Shown piece by piece: positions 38,845 through 50,167 of a stretch of 64,000 nucleotides of DNA. The notes beneath the pieces were generated by a model. The model did no database searches. It saw only the letters and a program-made list of their open reading frames with translations, and had not been told where the DNA came from. The DNA is from Zygnema cylindricum. Taxonomy: Eukaryota > Streptophyta > Zygnematophyceae > Zygnematales > Zygnemataceae. Where the stretch lies: contig JBBHKE010000847.1 in assembly GCA_037447655.1 (NCBI GenBank), positions 1-64,000 on the forward strand. Direction: 5' to 3'. Numbering within the stretch: position 1 is the stretch's first letter; the number at the start of each line of letters is the position of its first letter. The translations under genes were made by a program, and so were the position numbers.

Positions 38845-39256
38845 ACTAGTCATCTACCCTCATCCATTTGTCATCCGTTCATCATCTACCATCATCTACC
38901 ATTATATCATTTTCTATCATCATCTATCATTTCTATCATCATCTACCATCATCTACCATTATATCATCTTCTATCATCATATATCATTTTCTATCATCAT
39001 CTATCATTTTCTATCATCATATATCATTTTCTATCATCATATATCATTTTCTATCATCATGCATCATCATCATCCATCTATCATCATCGATCATCATCTA
39101 ACATCATCTATCATCGTCTGTCATCCTCCACCATCTACCATCTATCATCTACCATATATTATCATTTGTGATCATCTATAATCTATGATCTATTATCATC
39201 TATGATCTATCGTCTATCATTTATCATCTATCGTAATCTGTCATCTATCCCTAAAA
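38845..39256. repeat. ATC-type minisatellite (ATCATCTATC / ATCATCTACC)
   Basis: Abuts the pyrimidine tract. Units such as TATCATCATCTATCATTTTC recur at about 18-21 base spacing in the centre; the end is more degenerate. On plus the words are ATCATC and TATCAT, with few G. Confidence 0.9.
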
Positions 39257-39480
39257 AACCTAATCTTCATTCTCAATCTTCATCTCCTGCAATCATCTTT
39301 ATCTACATGATGATGCCATGATGTTGATGCAAGATGATGATGCAAGATGACAAGGCCAGTATTCTTCTTCCGAGCAAGACAGTCTTTCATAACATCTTGC
39401 CCCAAAGTGTCCCTCCTTCCTCTCGTCCGTGGAAAGCGACATCGAGTCCAACCTGGAGATCACTTTTGGAAAGGGAAAGC

Positions 39481-39869
39481 TGGAGGGAGGGAGGGAGGGA
39501 GGGAGGGAGGGAGGGAGGGAGGGAGGGAGAGAGGGAGGGAGGGAGAGGGAGGGAGGGAGAGGGAGGGAGGGAGGGAGGAAGGGAGGGAGGGAGGGAGGGA
39601 GGGAGGGAGGGGGGGGGAGGGAGGGAGGGGGAGAGAGGGAGGGAGAGGGAGGGAGGGAGAGGGAGGGAGGGAGGGAGGGAGGGAGGGAGGGAGGGAGGGA
39701 GGGAGGGAGGGAGGGGAGGGAGGGAGGGAGGGAGGGAGGGAGGGAGGGAGGGAGGGAGGGAGGGAGGGAGGGAGGGAGGGAGGGAGGGAGGGAGGGAGGG
39801 AGGGAGGGAGGAGGGAGGGAGGGGGGAGAGAGAGAGAGAGAGAGAGAGAGAGTGAGAGGGAGAGAGCAA
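39481..39869. repeat. GGGA tetranucleotide array ending in GA dinucleotides
   Basis: About 350 bases of GGGA with occasional GA or extra G, then (GA)n from about 39828. It is purine-pure on plus, the opposite strand bias to the pyrimidine tract 640 bp to its left. Confidence 0.95.
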
Positions 39870-40455
39870 TAATAGAAAGGTTGATGATTCGTCAAGACTA
39901 TTTCGAAAAATGATCGAAGAAAGAAATAATACTTAAATGATGATAAACAGAGGAGGAAAATGATGAGAAAATGTGAAGAGGAGAATGTGGAGGAACAAAG
40001 AGGGAGGAGATTGTATGATAGGGTTTATACTAAGAGGAGCGATAAAAAGAGATATCGATTTATCTTGTCACAACTCCTTGGAGTTTACCCTATTTATGAA
40101 CCCCATTCCACACCACAATAAAATTTTCATTTTTTAAACCATATTTCCATAAAGTCATTTCAACTTTTTTTTAATCAAGTTTATTTTCCTTTTTTCATCC
40201 GTTTCTTAAGTTTCTTTTGAGTTTCTAATGATACCCTTTTTTTGTAAGGAAGATTTGGAAGACAAAAAGAACGAAAGACAAAAAGACAAAAAAAGAGAAC
40301 AAAAAGTAAAAAGAGAATTGAAGTCATAAGCGGTATTTTTATTTGTGAGAGAGGTAATGGGAAAAAATTTGAGGAGAAAAAAAAGGGAAATATGCGGAGA
40401 AAATAACAAAAAGCAATTCAGAGGGTAACATGAACCCACGGTAGACGGGACGATT
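39870..40455. other. non-coding DNA between low-complexity blocks
   Basis: Mixed AT-rich sequence with A-rich (AAAAGACAAAAAG) stretches near 40260-40320. No gene or element recognised. Confidence 0.4.
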
Positions 40456-41860
40456 ACATCCAATTTCCCTCTCTTCCTTCCTCTCCTTTGCCTCTCCTCT
40501 ACCTCTCCTCTCTCTCCTCCTCCCTCTCCTCCTCCACCGTCTCCTCCTCCTAATACTCCCACCACTCCTCTCCCCTCTCCTCTTGCCTCCTCTCCTCTCT
40601 CTCCCCATTCCCTCCTCCCTTTCCTATTTCATATCTTTCCACCCCTCACCTGCTCGTCAAGGGAGGTACATCTTGAAAATATCGTTTCGATATGAAAAGA
40701 AAATGGAAAAGAATCGAAAAGTTGTCCTTAATGACTAAGGAATGGAAATAGAGGGATGAGGGGAAGGAATAAGAGAGGAAACACATGGAGACGAATGGGA
40801 ATGGAAACAAAAGAAACTAGGGAGAGAAGAGAGAAGGTTAAAAGCGAAAAAATTATGGAAAGAGACAGTGAGAGAAAGAGAGAGAAGTTGGTGAAAGGAG
40901 AAGATAGAAGATTGAGAGAGTAAGAGGGAGAGAGAGAGTGGGAGAGAGAGAAAGGTAGAGAGGGAGAGAGATAGGTAGGAAGGGATAGGGAGAGGGAGGA
41001 AGGGGGGGGCGGTATAGAGAGAGAGGAAGAAAATACCACAGGATTGACAATTCTGGAATGGTAAGACATTGCCTTAGCTTCATTCACTACCTACTAAAAA
41101 AAACCCCCTCGTCCCTCTCTCATAAATGCATATTTTAGTCTCTCTCTCTCTCCCTCTCCCTCACTCCCTCTCTTTTTCTCTCTACCTATCCATCCAACCC
41201 TCCCTCCCTCCCTCTCTCCCTCACTGTCCCTCTCTCAGTTAAATGACAAAAAGGAGAATAAATGGGTTTTAACTGCTCCCAAAGAGGGCAAGGGGGGAGA
41301 GAGAGAGGGGTGAGGAAGAAAAACATGGGAAACAAAGAATTAAGGAGTAAACGAAAAATATAGGGAAAGAGAAGAAAAAAGGGAAAGAGTGTGGGAAAGA
41401 TAGAAAGAAAAGAATGAGAGAGAGTGTAGGAAGGAAAGGAGACAAGAGAGGAAGAAAAGGAGACAAGGAAGGAAGAGAAAAAAAGAGAGAGGCAAGGAAA
41501 AGAGGGAGGGAAGGAAAATAGAGAGAGGGAAGGAAAAGAGAAAGGAAAGGAAAAGAGGGAGAGAGGGAGAAATACATACCCAACGTGCCCATGCCGCTCC
41601 ATACAACATCACCTATCCCCACACATTCCTCTCCCTCCCTGCCCTCAGACCCCACGGCGCCCCCACTGCAAGCCTTGCAAGGCAAGCTTTACAGAGGAAG
41701 GGAGAGCAAAGGGGAGAGGGAGAGGGAGAGGGAGGGGGGGAAGGGGGGGGGGAATAAAGAGCTGAGCTATTAAATTTGATGGGAGGGAGAGGAGGCAGAG
41801 GGGGAGGGGAGGGAGGAGAAGAGTTTCGGCGAGAGGGAGGCTGGGAAGGAGAGGGAGGTT
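40456..41860. repeat. alternating pyrimidine and purine low-complexity blocks
   Basis: Block order on plus: pyrimidine (about 40460-40640), purine (about 40738-41030), pyrimidine (about 41110-41240), purine (about 41285-41575), then purine again (about 41695-41860) after a short mixed stretch. Units are CTCTCC and GAGAGGGAG or GGAAAG types. Both strands show long biased frames that are not genes. Confidence 0.8.
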
Positions 41861-43013
41861 CAACTGCGTGGCAGAGGTGAGAAAAAAGAAACAGCAGGAG
41901 AGCGCCACGTGGCAGGAGGAGCCTCGCGGGCGCCATTATCCGTACGATTGGAAGCTCCAATTGGAAGCAATAGGGCGGAGGAAGGCGGAGAGCCTCGCGG
42001 TCTATAGCGCGAGATTGAATGTACGGACAGATGTACGGCATGGTGGTTGGTTCAGTTGTCGGTGGAGCGGGACAGACGCTTGTACGGCATGGTTCAAAAG
42101 TGCGAAGCATGCGAAAAGTGCGCCGTGCAGAAAGTGCAAAAGTACTAAAAATGCATAAAGTGCGCAAAATGCTAAAAATGCGATTTTTCTTATGGTACAT
42201 AAATTGCGTAAAAGTGCGTGAGCGAAATAAGCGAACATGCGAAATCGTGTAGAAAGTAGAAACGCTGTTATCTACTCTGGTTTCAATATTAATTATTATT
42301 GTGTTGCTCGCACGTTTCAAACGTTTTTTTTCCGTATAATACGCTAATTGTTACGGGGTGATTACAAATGGCATTTCTAAACCATTTTCGCATGTGAAGA
42401 CCACGCTTTACCGGTTGTCAATTTTAGGTCAAACAGCATTTTGTGCTTTTGTCGTTTTCAAATGAATGCTACCTCGAGGTTTCGTGAAGGTTAGTAGACG
42501 GGCCGTAGGATTTTGTTTTTTGGGACACGTGGACGGCCAGTAGAAAAAATACCGTACAGAATCACTGTCTGAAAATCAGCGACATTCAACGATATTTGAT
42601 TTCGGCTTCTATAATGATCCTTGCTGACGACTATTGGCGGTGGTGCGCGTAGCGTTTTTTTAGCACGTGTGAAAAAGGCTGCAAATAGCCGGCAAGAGCT
42701 GTTGGATATTACTTTAAGGTTCACGACGTCGCGACACGTGGGAGAGGAGTCGATGGCCGGATGGAGGCTATGCTCTCGCAGTGCGTTCATTCCGTACGAT
42801 AATTAGCACAAAATTATTACACTGTGCGGAAAGTACGGTACTGTACTGTACCCGTAGCCAAATTTCACGCAGAAGATTCCATGCAGCCTTTATTTTCCGG
42901 TAGTGGGCCAGTTTGATTTGACAGGATGGCGTTGGCAAAGATTCTACACGTGAAACGTATGGCTCCCGAATGTGCTGGTAATAGTGTGTATTCGGGGTTC
43001 TGGCCGGCGGAAC
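41861..43013. other. non-coding DNA with short AAAGTGCG-type repeats
   Basis: GTACGGCATGGTT occurs twice (about 42032 and 42083). At about 42095-42225, words such as AAAGTGCG and AAAATGC recur every 8-20 bases. Several overlapping frames exist on both strands, but none has family features. Confidence 0.4.
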
Positions 43014-43367
43014 AGTGTTGGGAATCGAGGACCATTTGCCGATATAAAATATATATCGAATTTCAGGTACCCGATAATCGATATATCTCTTCGATATATC
43101 GAATTTCAAATCGTCGCGATATATCGCCGATATATCGTATCGCCAATTTATCGGAGCTTCTTAAAAAAAAAAACTTGCTAGTCAATTCTCGAAAGAAGAG
43201 AAGGACAACTGTCAAAGTGGTGGCGGATGTTTTTTTTTTTTTTCACGGAAACTGCCAATCGGAAACTGTAAATGGATTAATTGAGAACCTAATTAACTGA
43301 GAATTGATTCGCTGCAGCTGCTAGAACTACGTGCCGCTGCAGCCAGAACTAGTGCTACTGCAGATGC

Positions 43368-43548
43368 TAGTACTAGCTGCTGCCAGTGCTACTGCTGCTG
43401 CCAGTAGTACTAGCTGCTGGAAGTGCTACTGCTGCTGCCAGTAGTACTAGCTGCTGGCAGTGCTACTGCTGCTGCCAGTAGTACTAGCTGCTGGCAGAGC
43501 TACTGCTGCTGCCAGTAGTACTAGCTGCTGGCAGTGGTAGTACTAGCT
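43368..43548. repeat. 37 bp CTG-rich minisatellite
   Basis: TAGTACTAGCTGCTGG recurs at 43405, 43442, 43479 and 43516, an exact 37-base period, with CTACTGCTGCTGCCAG between copies. Partial copies lie on both sides. Complementary CAGCAG/CTGCTG words allow hairpins. Confidence 0.92.
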
Positions 43549-43569
43549 ACTGCTACTCCAATTGATAAA

Positions 43570-43800
43570 AATAAGAATAAGATTTTACAATTTGTACACT
43601 TCAAAAAAAAAATTATAATAATAAGAATAAAAGTTCACATTTTATACACTTTAAAAAATAATAAATAAAAATAATAATTAAAACTCGCATTTTATACACT
43701 TCATAAAATATTGAATAAAAATGAGAATAAGAATTCTCATTTTGTACACTTCAAAAAATAATAAATAAAAATAATAAATAAAAATAATAATAAAAATTCA
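43570..43800. repeat. 50 bp A-rich tandem repeat
   Basis: TACACT recurs at 43595, 43645, 43695 and 43745, an exact 50-base period, each copy followed by an AAATAATAAATAAAAATAA-type stretch. It sits right after the CTG-rich array inside the TIR element. Confidence 0.9.
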
Positions 43801-44212
43801 TGCCTAACACGAACAGTCTGCATTTTTTTTTTTCATTTTATACTTTGACTAAATTAGTGTGGGTTTCAAGTTTTCATATGTGAAGTTCTGTACCGTAGTA
43901 CGTACTAAATATGTAACTATTTAAATTAGTATTACAGTATTAGTACTTTTTCGTCGGTTACATTTTGCGGCGTTACCTTTTAAGTCACGGAACGAAAATC
44001 ACGTCGTACATCGCGTTTCAGAAAAATTGTCGTTATCGCTAAAACAACATATTCAATAAAAATTGTATTTTATAAAATACAATAAATCGCAATATATATC
44101 ACGATAATTTATGTTGGTCGCGGTACGATATATCGAGGACTTTCCTCGATCGATATTCGATATATCGAATATCAAAATTATCGCGATATGAAACTACCCG
44201 ATACCCAAAACT

Positions 44213-44743
44213 ACAAATTAAGATCGCATTACCAAAAATTACCTCCCCCCCCCAAAAAAAAACATCTACCAATAAACCCAATTTTTTGAAATAGTGGAAA
44301 CAATACTAATTATGGTACAAAGGTGTACCTCTTCTCGCAAAACGCCTAAAAAACTGAGGATATAAAAGAGGATAAAAGTCGTTATTTTGACCAAAAGTAA
44401 ACAACGAGGAGCCCGAGGATCTGCAAAAAAATCAAAGTCAAAACTATCATCAAAATGTCAAAAAAAATCAAAAAAACCTTCTCCCTTTCACCCCTACTTC
44501 CCCCTCCCACTCTCCCTCTGCCTCTGTACGCCCAGCTGAATCCCTCTCTGTAAAACAGACCACCATAAGAAACAGGCTCTAAATGCGAGTGATATAAAAA
44601 TTTCAAAATTGCAAACGTTCTCCCTCCCTCCCTCCCTCCCTGTGATAATCACTGATAATTGACCAGTAAAGTTTAAACTTCATGTATTTCAGATGCACAG
44701 AATGTACAAAAAATACGAAAAGTACAAAAAGTCTGGAAAATAG
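44213..44743. other. non-coding DNA left of the first gypsy element
   Basis: AT-rich with a short C/A run near 44246-44265 and CCCTCC words near 44490-44640. The expected outer part of the gypsy 3' LTR is not here. Confidence 0.4.
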
Positions 44744-45097
44744 TGCGTCGCGAATTTAACTTGCGAAACTACCTACGAAACTTACAAATTTGAATTATGA
44801 CGTTTCGTACTAAAAATCGTACGAAACGAACCATAATAGGTACCAAACCAATATTAGTACTTTATATAGACTTACGCCTTAAATTCCGCGACTACTTTGA
44901 CCCTTAACCCGTTTCAATGTTACCCACCTATTATTTTGACCCCTAGTTGTCACCTAAATACACCCATCGCTATATCTTTTGAAATAGGACTCTAAATCGC
45001 GCGATTCTTTCGCAGACGTCCACCAAATTCAGTACTCTATATTTATAACACCTAAATACCCCTTTACAAACAAGTTCGATCTGCTTTTACTGTTACA
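44744..45097 (-). repeat. 3' LTR of the first gypsy element, truncated
   Basis: Matches the first 354 bases (U3 side) of the 5' LTR and begins, on minus, with TGTAACAG. Similarity stops abruptly at 44744, so about 614 bases of the outer part are missing. Confidence 0.88.
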
Positions 45098-45113
45098 TCA
45101 TCCCCTCCTTATT
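45098..45113 (-). promoter_or_regulatory. polypurine tract of the first gypsy element
   Basis: On minus, AAGGAGGGGATGA directly precedes the LTR start TGTAACAG, the expected place for plus-strand priming. Confidence 0.75.
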
Positions 45114-45175
45114 TTTAACTGACCTTAGTTAAAACTCTTTCATTCTCAAGACAAGACTTCTATATTATTATCCCT

Positions 45176-47860
45176 TCAATACCTTTGCAAAAACTCAGAA
45201 TTTTTATCTTCTAAAGTTAACTCATCTTTTGGCCTTCCTAGATAATGCACTTGCCAAAATATAGTATTGGTGACCTTAAATCGTTGACCAACCCAATCTC
45301 TTACCCATCTGTGAACCGCAGGTTCTATAATTATTGAGGGATCCTATTCCAATTCTCCTTCAGTTGGTCGAAGATTTGCAGGTTTTAACTGGCTGATATG
45401 TATCACTGGATGAATTTTTGTTGAAGGCGGAAAGTCCAATTTGGCAGCAACTGACGATATCATCTCAATTACAGTAAATAGTCCGATGTAGTTAGGAGCA
45501 AATTTCCCAGTAGGATCTCCTTGTCCCTTGATCTTGCACCTGTAATAAGTTGTTGAAAGCAAAACCTTATCACTTGTGCTTACCATCCAATCACCCCGTT
45601 TGCGATTAGCATTTAGTTCTTGCCTTCTTTGTGCCTCCACTAATGCATCCCGTACCGTTTTCCAAATTGTTTGAATATATTCCCAAAATTCCATTCCAGA
45701 ACCCCTATTCTCTTGTGTGAACCTTATTAGTAAGTCTAATGCTTCTCTCGGTTGGTATCCGTATGCAACTTCAAACGGTGAGAATCTTGTACTAGCATGT
45801 TTACATGAATTATATGCAAATTTCATTAATGGCAGTTTAGATTCCCATTTGTTCTGAACTCCACTGCAAACAGTCCTAAGCATTTCTTCCAGTGTACGAT
45901 TCATCTTTTTTCTGTTTGTCCATCAGTCTGAGGATGATAAGAGGTACTCATTTTTAATTGAGTACCTAAATTTTGCTATAATTCTTTCCAAAATACAGAT
46001 GTAAATTTAGAATCCCTATCACTGACTATAGACAAGGGAACTCTATGATGTCTGACCACGTTGTCAAAATATAACTTTGCAATATCTACAACTGAATGAG
46101 TAGTTTTGCAAGGGATAAAGATTGCCATTTTACTGAACCTATCGACTACGACCATGATACTGTCATTTCTTCTAGATGTAGTTGGTAACCTGACAATAAA
46201 ATCCATACTGACAAATTCCCATGGTCTTTCGGGGATATGTAAAGGTTTTAAGAGACCTCTAGGTTTCTGGTTACTAGGTTTACTCTGTTGGCAAGGGACA
46301 CAACTTTCCACGTGTTTCGACACCTCCTTTGCCATTCCTGGCCAAAACAATCTACTCTGCAACCAACTAAGAGTTTTATCTCGACCAAGATGTCCTAAAT
46401 GCTCATGGGCTTCCTATACAAATTGTTTTCTTAAGTCTCTCATTTCAGGAATGCATAACCTATCCCCTGTTCGCAAATACAGTAAACCATCTTCTATTCT
46501 AAATTTTTTGACATGCCTCTCATTTAGTGGGTCAGAATTCCCTCCAGAAATATTCTTGCAAATCACAACAAAATAAGGATCTTTATCATAACCATATCTA
46601 ACTGTATCTAAAAACAATTCATCTTGAACCATATCACTTATTTCAAAACATCTACTTAATGGATCTGCGACTACATTTGTTTTCCCAAGAATATGTTTGA
46701 CATTAAATTTGAAATATGCTAATTTTTGCATCCACCTAACCTGTCTGCCAGTCATAATCTGAGCATCACTTAATCTTTGTAAATAAGAGAGTGCTTTGTT
46801 ATCACAGTGAACTGTAAATTCTTTATTATGCAAATAACAACGCCATTTCACGAATGCATGTACAATTGCAAGTAATTCTTTTTCCTGTGCTATATAGTTC
46901 TTTTCAGCATCATTGAATTTTCTGGACTAAAAAGCAATAGGATGAAAGTGTTTGCCGACTTTTTGACTTATGACTGCACCTAGACCCTTATCAGATGCAT
47001 CTGTGGTGATCACAACTTCAAATTCCCCGGCAGGGTCAGGATACACTAGTGTAGAGGTAGAGGTCAACTTCCCTTTTAATTCCTCGAATGCTCCCTCCTG
47101 ATCAGCTCCCCACACAAACGTCTTTTTCACCGAAGTAAATCCGTCAAAGGTGCGGCGATCATACTGAAGTTCCTAATAAATTTCCGGTAATAAGTGGCCA
47201 ATCCCAAAAACGATCTAACTTCTGTGACATTAGTAGGTTGTTTTCAATTTTGGATTGCTAAAATTTTGGATGGGTCTGTTTTAACACCTTCCCCACTAAT
47301 TATATGTCCCAAAAATAATTGTTCACTTTTAAGAAAACTAGATTTTGACAATTTTCCATGTAATTTTCTTTCTCTTAACCTTTCCAACACTCTTTTTAAA
47401 TGAATTACATGTAGTTCTTTAGATTCACTGTAGACTAAAATATCGTCTATAAACACTTGGACAAACTCATCTATGTAATCTGAAAAGTTTGGTTCATTAA
47501 TCTTTGGTAAGTAGGCGGTGCATTCGTTAAGCCGAATGGCATCACTATCCATTCGAAATGACCCACCCTAGTCTTGAAAGTAGTTTTATCAACATCTTCA
47601 ATTCTAATTGGCACCTGATTAAAGCCACTACGCAGGTCAATCAACGAAAATACTTTAGCACCTTTTAAACGATCTATCAAATCAGAAATAAAAGGCAACG
47701 GATTCTTATCCTTCACCGTAATCTTGTTCAGACTACGATAATCGACACACATTCTCAACGTTATGTCCTTCTTTTTGACGAAAAGAACTGGTGCTCCGTA
47801 CGGTGATTTGCTGGGTTGAATATGTCATTTCTCTAGGAGTTCTTTGATCTGTTTATTTAA
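45176..47860 (-). pseudogene. gypsy pol: reverse transcriptase, RNase H, integrase, chromodomain-like tail (broken)
   Basis: Reverse transcriptase: [39 protein letters not shown] (about 47758-47471) and the catalytic FIDD box (FVQVFIDDILVYS, 47552-47244 frame). RNase H: TTDASDKGLGAV and HCDNKALSYLQ, ending at about 46414. Integrase: CVPCQQSK zinc half, MDFIVRLP and SDRDSKF aspartates (46362-45976), then NRTLEEMLR, FSPFEVAYGYQP and HPVIHISQLKPA (45904-45347). These lie in different frames, so several indels separate them. A TAG at 45344-45346 cuts off an in-frame 55-codon tail to 45176 with FWQVHYLGRPKDELTLED, which resembles a divergent chromodomain. Not functional as it stands. Confidence 0.88.
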
Positions 47861-48795
47861 CTCCTCCTACTCAAAGAAACTGTGTTTATAAATTCCTGTG
47901 ACAAGAGGATTACATCCAGGTTCAAGGTTAATAACATGTTGTACATCTCAGGAACGTGGCCTCTCGAGGGTAAGTCATTTAGGAAAACATCTCTAAATTC
48001 AAAAATCAAATCTTTAAAAGCAGCATCAGATGTATTAATGTCAGTTACAAAATCAGATTTTTGTTTTTCGAAAGTTTTAGTGGTGTCTGATTTAGGGATG
48101 ACATCAATGTTAGTGTTTTCTCCCCCCCTTTCATCAGTAACTGCCTCAGTTACTAATAACAAGAAAGCATGATTTGTTTTATCTTTTAAGTGCTTTTTAA
48201 ATTGTTTAGCAGATATCAAACCTTCCACTCTCAATCTGGTTATGTTGTTTATATGATTCCTATGCAATTTCTTAGGAGATAATGCTTGCAAAACCTTCCA
48301 ACCGTTTTCGGACTTCACCTTCAAGGTGTTAATTTCCCAATTAATTTGAGGATTGTATTCAGTTAACCAAGGCTTTCCTAAAATTAGTTCTTCACTTCCC
48401 AAATTCATTATTTCACACACCACTTTCATTTTATGACCCTGGATATCAACTTCTATCGTGTCAGTTTGTAAGTCTAATGTGGATTTATTACCATTTGTCA
48501 CTTGAACATGTAAAGGCTTTTCCCTTATAACAGTAGGAATTTTATTTTCCTCTACAAACGTATGTGAAATAAAATTATGTGTGGCACCTAAATCAACCAT
48601 TACTTTCAACGGTTTTCCTTCCACTAATGACTCGAATCTAATAAAACTGTGTCTGGTGTCATCATTACTTAACTGTCCTAAAATAGGTCTGTTGTTGAGA
48701 ATTTCATCAGAAGGATTCTTTAAACAATGCAGTGTAGTGAGAATCATAATAAATTCAGCTATCCTAACTTTTCCATTCATTAATTTGCCCTCCAA
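47857..48795 (-). pseudogene. gypsy aspartic protease and linker region
   Basis: The frame holds a retropepsin-type domain: FESLVEGKPLKVMVDLGATH with the catalytic aspartate, then HVQVTNGNK, and LILGKPWLTEYNPQINW, typical of plant gypsy proteases. The active-site triplet reads DLG rather than DSG or DTG; the Leu codon is TTA at 48591-48589, one C-to-T step from Ser TCA, so it is probably inactive. The downstream linker ends before the reverse transcriptase. Gag lies just upstream in another frame. Confidence 0.8.
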
Positions 48796-48845
48796 AGTTA
48801 ACTCTTTAAATTCTGGATCCGATTGACTAAACTGAGGACTTTCAG

Positions 48846-50167
48846 TTAGTCCTTTCCGTTTCCCACCTCCTGGGCTTCTTGCTCAGCTAGGTATAATGCA
48901 ATATCCTCTTGGAGACCTTCATTTACATCGACTGTTTTGAGAGAGCCTTTATCTGTACAGTCTTTAGCGTAATGATCTGGACCTCCACATTTGAAACAAG
49001 TGACTTTCTTTTTGGGTTTTGTGCACTCTCTACTAAAATGTCCCTCCTCTCCACAGTTATAACAGTTAATCTTTTTCAATTGTGCACACTCAAATGCTCT
49101 ATGACCCCTTTTCTGACAAATAGTGCATGTGGGGATGGTAAGGTTAGGCTTCTGAGCATTAATGTTCGGTTTAGGACTTTTAATGTACCCCCCTCTATTG
49201 TTAAATTTATTTCCTGCATTAACACTATGTCCACCCCTTTGATTTCCCCTGAAGATATTTTGCCTATTCACCAGACCAGCATTCAAACCCTCTTCAACAA
49301 ATTCCTCCTCATCCCACTGTGATACTTCATTTAAATTACCCCTGAGTGATCGAGTTTCCCGATTATACCCCAACTGATCCTCTAATTCCAATGACTTATC
49401 TTGTAATTCCTTCAAATTATTAAAATTTTGATGTTTTAGCTCTGATTTCAGTATAGGATTCAAATAGTTCAAGAAATGCAATTTAGCCATTTCATCAGTC
49501 AAACCTATGACATGAATGCTAGATGAGTCAAATTCCACAATATAATCCTTCACAGATCCAGTCTGCTTACAATTCAGCCACTTTTCTTCCATTCTGGATT
49601 TAAAAGTGACAGACAAGAACGCAATTTGATCGCGGTTTTAAAAGTTTCCCAATCAGCATTATCAGGAATCAATTTAGACCTTCTCTGAGTATAATACCAA
49701 ATTTGAGCATCGCCTTCCAAATAGCTAACTGCAAAAGAAGTGTAATCATCACGATCGCAATTTCTAGACTCCAAATAATACTCCATATGAAAAATCCAAG
49801 CATCCAACTCATCGATCCTCTTACCATCAAACGATGGTGCCTCACTAATAGACAATTTCAGATCCCTTATCTTCTTAGGTCTATCATGATCATCCTCCCT
49901 AAAATTGGCATTTCTTTTACTAATCTCACCCTTTTGGTCATTCATATCATTGTTGGTCTGAATTAAGTTAATAAGTTCATCTAATTTTTCATTTGAAACA
50001 TTTCGATTTTCTTGAACAACTTTCAATTCACTTTTCAATTCCGAAATGGTTTCATCCACAGCGGTAGCATGATTATTAAATCTTTTGACCAATTTCACAG
50101 TTCGCTTCTTCAACACATTCAAAGCATTCTCCATTTCACGTTTCCATGCAGAATTTGTTATTATCAC
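48846..50167 (-). pseudogene. gypsy gag with three CCHC zinc knuckles, frameshifted
   Basis: The N-terminal frame (50167-49574) has a coiled-coil-like basic region and the retrotransposon gag core (FDGKRIDELDAWIFHMEYYL, YLEGDAQIWYY). It is frameshifted at about 49616-49590 into the second frame (to 48846), which continues the gag core (KDYIVEFDSS, LHFLNYLNPILKSEL) and carries three CX2CX4HX4C knuckles: CTICQKRGHRAFEC, CYNCGEEGHFSREC and CFKCGGPDHYAKDC. Three knuckles is at the high end for plant gypsy elements, which usually have one or two. The nucleocapsid part binds element RNA. Confidence 0.88.

Larger units (their letters stand above)
43014..44212. mobile_element. ~1.2 kb non-autonomous TIR element with ATATCG-rich ends
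   Basis: The left end AGTGTTGGGAATCG (43014) is inverted relative to the right end, CCCGATACCCAAAACT (to about 44212). Both subterminal regions are packed with ATATCG and GATATATCG words. The right 230 bp is repeated at 51908-52128 in the same orientation, where the end reads CCCAACACT and matches the left TIR better. No transposase seen. The centre holds two tandem arrays. Confidence 0.7.

Noticed and set aside
35585-39181. Plus-strand open frames of up to about 1,200 codons, and mirror frames on minus
   Set aside because: They exist only because the strand lacks purines, so stop codons cannot form. Composition is four or five residue types, with no domain, splice or start signal.
39299-39913. 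Long Pro/Ser/Leu and Gly/Arg/Glu frames across the GGGA array
   Set aside because: Pure low-complexity translation of a tetranucleotide repeat in several frames at once.
43368-43548. Possible CRISPR array
   Set aside because: Regular 37 bp period, but without unique spacers; it is a plain minisatellite in a eukaryotic setting.
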